A DNA stretch of 18,105 bases, from the NCBI GenBank assembly GCA_019310195.1, contig JAFDET010000046.1:1-18105 (forward strand). Direction: 5' to 3'. The DNA is from Deltaproteobacteria bacterium. GTDB taxonomy: Bacteria; Myxococcota_A; UBA9160; JAFDET01. The translations under genes and the position numbers were made by a program. Positions 15,061-18,105 of the stretch are shown here, piece by piece. A model generated the notes under the pieces. That model did not search any database. It saw only the letters and a program-made list of their open reading frames with translations, and was not told the DNA's origin. The stretch's first letter is position 1; each line of letters begins with the position of its first letter.

Positions 15061-15774
15061 ATGCAGCGAAGCAACGCGACCGGGATCGGCCTACTGCTCG
15101 TGGCCGCCGCGCTGTGCCTGGCGGGTGACGCCCAGGCGCAGCAGAAGAGCCGGCAGGAGCTGGTGGCGCGCTTCACCGGGCCGCAGATCGTGGAGAAGCT
15201 GAAGAAGGGCGGCCACGTCCTGCTGCTGCGCCACATGACCACGGTGCGCAGCCCCGATCAGTGGGGCGGCGTGGACTACGACGACTGCGCCACCCAGCGC
15301 GTGCTCTCGGATGAGGGCAAGCAGCAGGCGCGAACTCTGGGCGAGGCCTTCAAGCGCCTGAACATCCCGGTGGGCACGGTGTACGTGAGCCCCTACTGCC
15401 GCTGCCGCGAGACGGCGCTGCTGGCCTTCGGTAAGGAAGGCACCGAGTCGGAGACGCTCACCGTCTGGGACGAGCTGGAGATGGATGAGAAGACCCAGCG
15501 CGGCACCGAGATCCGCAAGATGCTGGACACCGAGCCCGCGGCGGGCACCAACACCATCCTGGTCACCCACACGGGCAACCTGCTCTGGAGCTTCGGCCTG
15601 GACTCCAAGCCCGAGGGGCTGACCCACGTCTTCAAGCCCACCGGCCTGTCCATCGGCCGCGCCAGCTACCTGGGACGCGTGAACCCCGACGAGTGGCGGA
15701 CCCTGGGCGGGCTCGACGCTCCGGCCGGTGCGCCCGCCGCCGACGACGCGGCCGCCGGGGCTCCCACGCCGTAG
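15061..15774 (+). CDS. Secreted histidine phosphatase-superfamily protein
   Basis: A 237-residue phosphoglycerate-mutase-like protein. The ATG at 15061 has GGAGGGAAG upstream and opens a signal peptide (GLLLVAAALCLAGDAQA, cleavage after A26), so it acts in the periplasm; the ATG at 14992 lacks a ribosome-binding site. The phosphate pocket is visible: LLLRHMTT (H58 as the phospho-acceptor; the usual RHG is RHM here), VSPYCRCRETA (R116), the acid in LTVWDELEMDE and the second histidine in ILVTHTGNL (H170). Periplasmic members dephosphorylate small phosphoesters, but the substrate is unknown. The C-terminus is a short Ala/Pro/Asp-rich tail. The CoA transferase gene follows after 13 bp. Confidence 0.92.
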   Translation: MQRSNATGIGLLLVAAALCLAGDAQAQQKSRQELVARFTGPQIVEKLKKGGHVLLLRHMTTVRSPDQWGGVDYDDCATQRVLSDEGKQQARTLGEAFKRLNIPVGTVYVSPYCRCRETALLAFGKEGTESETLTVWDELEMDEKTQRGTEIRKMLDTEPAAGTNTILVTHTGNLLWSFGLDSKPEGLTHVFKPTGLSIGRASYLGRVNPDEWRTLGGLDAPAGAPAADDAAAGAPTP

Positions 15775-15787
15775 AAGGACCCCCGAC

Positions 15788-17026
15788 ATGACCCTCACCC
15801 CGCAGCGCGCCCCCCTGGCCGGGGTGCGTGTGATCGAAAGCTCGCTCCTGGGCCCGGCGGCCGTCACCACCCACCTGGCCGACCTGGGCGCCGAGGTCAT
15901 CAAGGTGGAGTCGCCCAGCGGTGACTACGTGCGCGAGATGACCTGGCCCATCATCCACGGCACCTCGCTCCTGCACCTGCACATCAACCGGGGCAAGCAG
16001 AGCCTGGTGCTCGACCTGCGCAAGCCCGAGGCCGTGGAGGTCTACAAGGATCTGGTGCGCGATGCGGACGTGGTGGTGGAGGCCATGCGTCCCGGCTCGC
16101 TGGAGCGGCGCGGGCTGGGCTACGAGGTGCTCTGCGAGATCAATCCGCGCATCGTCTTCTGCAACATTTCCGGCTACGGCATGAGCGGGCCCTACCGCGA
16201 CCTGCCGGCCCACGGCATCGCGTTCGACACCTGGGCGGGCATCATCAACCCGGCCGTGGACGAGGACGGCTTCTGTTACATCCCGGAGCACGCCTCCATC
16301 GGCATGCACGCGGGCCCCATGTTCGGAGCCATGGGCATCCTGGCGGGCATCATCCGCGCGCGGCAGAGCGGAGAGGGCTGCTTCCTGGAGATCGGCCAGA
16401 GCGACGCTGCGGCGTACATGGACTGGTATCGCAGCGAGAGCTGGCTGGCCTACGAGCGCCCGGAGGACCAGGTGACGGGCAACAAGGCCGACGACTACGT
16501 GCGCCGCGCGCCCGGCACCGCCGGCATGAAAGAGGGCGTGCGCTACCAGATCTACGAGTCGTCGGACGGCCACGTGCTCTTCATGTGCTCCGAGCAGGCG
16601 TTCTGGAAGAACTTCTGCGAGTGCGTCGGCCGCAGCGAGCTCTTCGAGCGCTGGCCCGGCTCGAAGTTCGCCGACCACGCGCGGGGCAACCGCGAGCTCC
16701 AGGTGGAGCTGCGCGAGATCTTCAAGGCCCGGACCGCCGCCGAGTGGATCCTTCTGGGCGAAGAGAAGAACTTCCCCATCGCGCCGGTGAACACGCCGAA
16801 GACCCTCCTGGACGATCCGCAGTTCGAGGATCGCTTTCCGCTCTACCCCCACGGCACGCACGGCGCGGACATGCTGCCCTTCCCGGTGAAGTTCCTGGGG
16901 GAGCGCTTGCCGGAGCCGTCGCTGGCTCCGACGGTGGGTGAGCACGGCGAGCGCGTGCTGCGCGAGGTGTTGGGCTACGACGACGGGCGCATCGAGGCGC
17001 TGCGCGAAGCCGGCGCCATCGGCTGA
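15788..17026 (+). CDS. CaiB/BaiF (class III) CoA transferase
   Basis: A 412-residue class III CoA transferase. It moves CoA between an acyl-CoA donor and a carboxylic acid through a mixed anhydride on a conserved aspartate. Family marks are the N-terminal PLAGVRVIESSLLGPAAVTTHLADLGAEVIKVESP, NRGKQSLVLDLRKPEA, VEAMRPGSLERRGLGYE, CNISGYGMSGPYRDLPAHG and GQSDAAAYMDW, where D206 fits the catalytic Asp. The C-terminal FPIAPVNTPKTLLDDPQF is also typical. The start has AAGGA upstream and lies 13 bp after the histidine phosphatase stop. Enzymes of this type activate steroid, bile-acid, carnitine or aromatic acids; the actual substrate is not evident. It is cytoplasmic. The DUF3604 gene follows 25 bp downstream. 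Confidence 0.94.
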   Translation: MTLTPQRAPLAGVRVIESSLLGPAAVTTHLADLGAEVIKVESPSGDYVREMTWPIIHGTSLLHLHINRGKQSLVLDLRKPEAVEVYKDLVRDADVVVEAMRPGSLERRGLGYEVLCEINPRIVFCNISGYGMSGPYRDLPAHGIAFDTWAGIINPAVDEDGFCYIPEHASIGMHAGPMFGAMGILAGIIRARQSGEGCFLEIGQSDAAAYMDWYRSESWLAYERPEDQVTGNKADDYVRRAPGTAGMKEGVRYQIYESSDGHVLFMCSEQAFWKNFCECVGRSELFERWPGSKFADHARGNRELQVELREIFKARTAAEWILLGEEKNFPIAPVNTPKTLLDDPQFEDRFPLYPHGTHGADMLPFPVKFLGERLPEPSLAPTVGEHGERVLREVLGYDDGRIEALREAGAIG

Positions 17027-17051
17027 GAGAACTCGAGCGGAGGGCAGGGCG

Positions 17052-18105
17052 ATGCGAAGGCTGATTCTCGGAATCCTGTTGCTGGCCGTAGTCGGCGTCG
17101 CCGTCTACGCGGCCGGCATGTGGTTCGAACTCTACGGCGCCCACCGCGGTCCGGGCGCACCCGAGGCGCCCGCCGTGCCCGACGCGGTCTACCAGCAGCG
17201 CCAGCGGCAGCAGCAGCGCGCCGCCTCGCGACTCACGCCGGCGCCGACGAAGGAGATCCTGTTCGGCGACCTGCACGTCCACACCACCTTCAGCACCGAC
17301 GCCTTCGTGTCGGCCCTTCCCATGCTGGGCGGATCCGGCGGCGCTCATCCCGTGGGCGACGCCTGCGACTATGCCCGCTACTGCTCGGCGCTGGACTTCT
17401 GGTCCATCAACGATCACGCCGAGGCCAGCACGCCGCGCAAGTGGCGCGAGACCGTGGAGACCATGCGCGCCTGCAACGCGACTACTACGACTTCCTGGAG
17501 TTCCTGGCGGAGATCCGGCAGGTGCCGTTCTGTGCCGAAGGCGTGGCCAGCCCCGACCTGGGGGCCGACTGCTACGAGAAGGCCGACGACCCGGCGGCGC
17601 TCTTCGAGAAGCTGGACCAGTGGGGCTACGACTCCATCGTGATTCCCCACGGCAACACCTGGGGCTTCTACTCGCCCGAGGCGAAACAGGATGACCCCGA
17701 GCGCCAGTCGATCTTCGAGGTGTTCTCGGGCCACGGGAACTCCGAGGAGTACCGGGACTGGCGCGGCGCCGTGCTGGGCGAGGCCGGCGAGTTCCTGTGT
17801 CCGCCGCCGAGCCCGGACTACCTGCCCCAGTGCTGGCAGGCGGGCGAGATCATCCGCGGCCGCTGCCTGGAAGCCGGCGAGGACGAGGCCGAGTGCGAGC
17901 GCCGCGCCGTCGAGGCCCGCGCCAATGCGCTGGTGATCGGCTCCGCCGCACACCTGACCGTGCCCGGCGTGGACGTGGAGGACTGGCTCGACTCGGGCCA
18001 GTGCCGCGACTGCTTCCTGCCCTCCCAGTCCTACCGGCCCGGCGGCTCGGTCCAGTACGGCCTAGCGATCTCCAACTTCGACGGGCCCGAGCCGCGGCGC
18101 TTCCG
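17052..18105 (+). pseudogene. DUF3604 protein, frameshifted and cut by the window end
   Basis: Starts at ATG 17052 with GGAGGG upstream, then a membrane anchor or signal (LILGILLLAVVGVAVYAAGMWFEL). The PHP-like metal site follows: LFGDLHVHTTFSTDAF (H75, H77) and FWSINDHAE. The frame reads to KWRETVETMRACN and then changes near 17475-17480. The next frame continues as RDYYDFLEFLAEIRQVPFCAEG, DQWGYDSIVIPHGNTWGFY, FSGHGNSEEYRDW, DYLPQCWQAGEIIRGRC and DSGQCRDCFLPSQSYRPGG, all typical of DUF3604, and is open to the window end. Members usually have around a hundred residues between the ACN segment and the DYYDFLEF segment, and these are absent. Either the gene is broken or a piece was lost in assembly. 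DUF3604 proteins are exported putative metallo-phosphoesterases of unknown role. Confidence 0.85.

Overview
This 18.1 kb window is very GC-rich (roughly 70 % by eye) and densely coding. It fits a Gram-negative bacterium: it encodes a lipoprotein with a lipobox, a PEP-CTERM (exosortase-sorted) surface protein and Sec signal peptides. The mix of a cytochrome P450, a nitronate monooxygenase-like enzyme, a CaiB/BaiF CoA transferase, DUF3604 and an RnfD-like/DUF2330 pair is most like uncultivated 'deltaproteobacterial'/Myxococcota-type genomes. That placement is an inference and weakly held.

Layout. 1-1811: the end of a TetR-family regulator, then a cytochrome P450 10 bp downstream, probably one transcript. 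1813-1979: a palindromic cluster of 44-bp repeats filling the gap between two convergent transcripts. 5196-1985 (minus): a nitronate monooxygenase-like flavoprotein, a frameshifted alpha/beta hydrolase and a beta-lactamase-fold serine hydrolase, tightly spaced as an operon. A KstR-like TetR operator lies in front of it. 5410-7107 (plus): a PEP-CTERM protein with a proline-rich 14-residue tandem repeat. 7661-7140 (minus): a bacterial homologue of the UPF0462/C4orf33 family. 7676-10616 (plus): a NahK/APH-like kinase and a large lipoprotein with a CAP-like C-terminal half. 10583-11660: a REP-associated tyrosine transposase (RAYT) bracketed by inverted pairs of the same 44-bp repeat. 11654-14914: a ZnT9-like cation diffusion facilitator and an in-frame RnfD-like/DUF2330 fusion. 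15061-18105: a secreted histidine phosphatase, a CaiB/BaiF CoA transferase and a frameshifted DUF3604 protein that runs off the end.

The most interesting system is the RAYT and its repeats. Three clusters of a 44-bp unit occur in 18 kb. Two face each other across the transposase gene. The third has the same inverted architecture without the gene and looks like a non-autonomous derivative. The repeats sit exactly at gene edges: one supplies the last ten codons and stop of the lipoprotein gene, and another supplies the start codon of the cation transporter. The transposase ribosome-binding site is buried in a perfect hairpin, as is known for IS200-type transposases.

Three other points need caution or interest. 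Two genes (alpha/beta hydrolase and DUF3604) have lost conserved internal segments and also change frame; these are real decay or assembly errors. The RnfD-like/DUF2330 open reading frame has a ribosome-binding site, start codon and signal peptide in its middle. No tRNA, rRNA, CRISPR array or integrase was seen.
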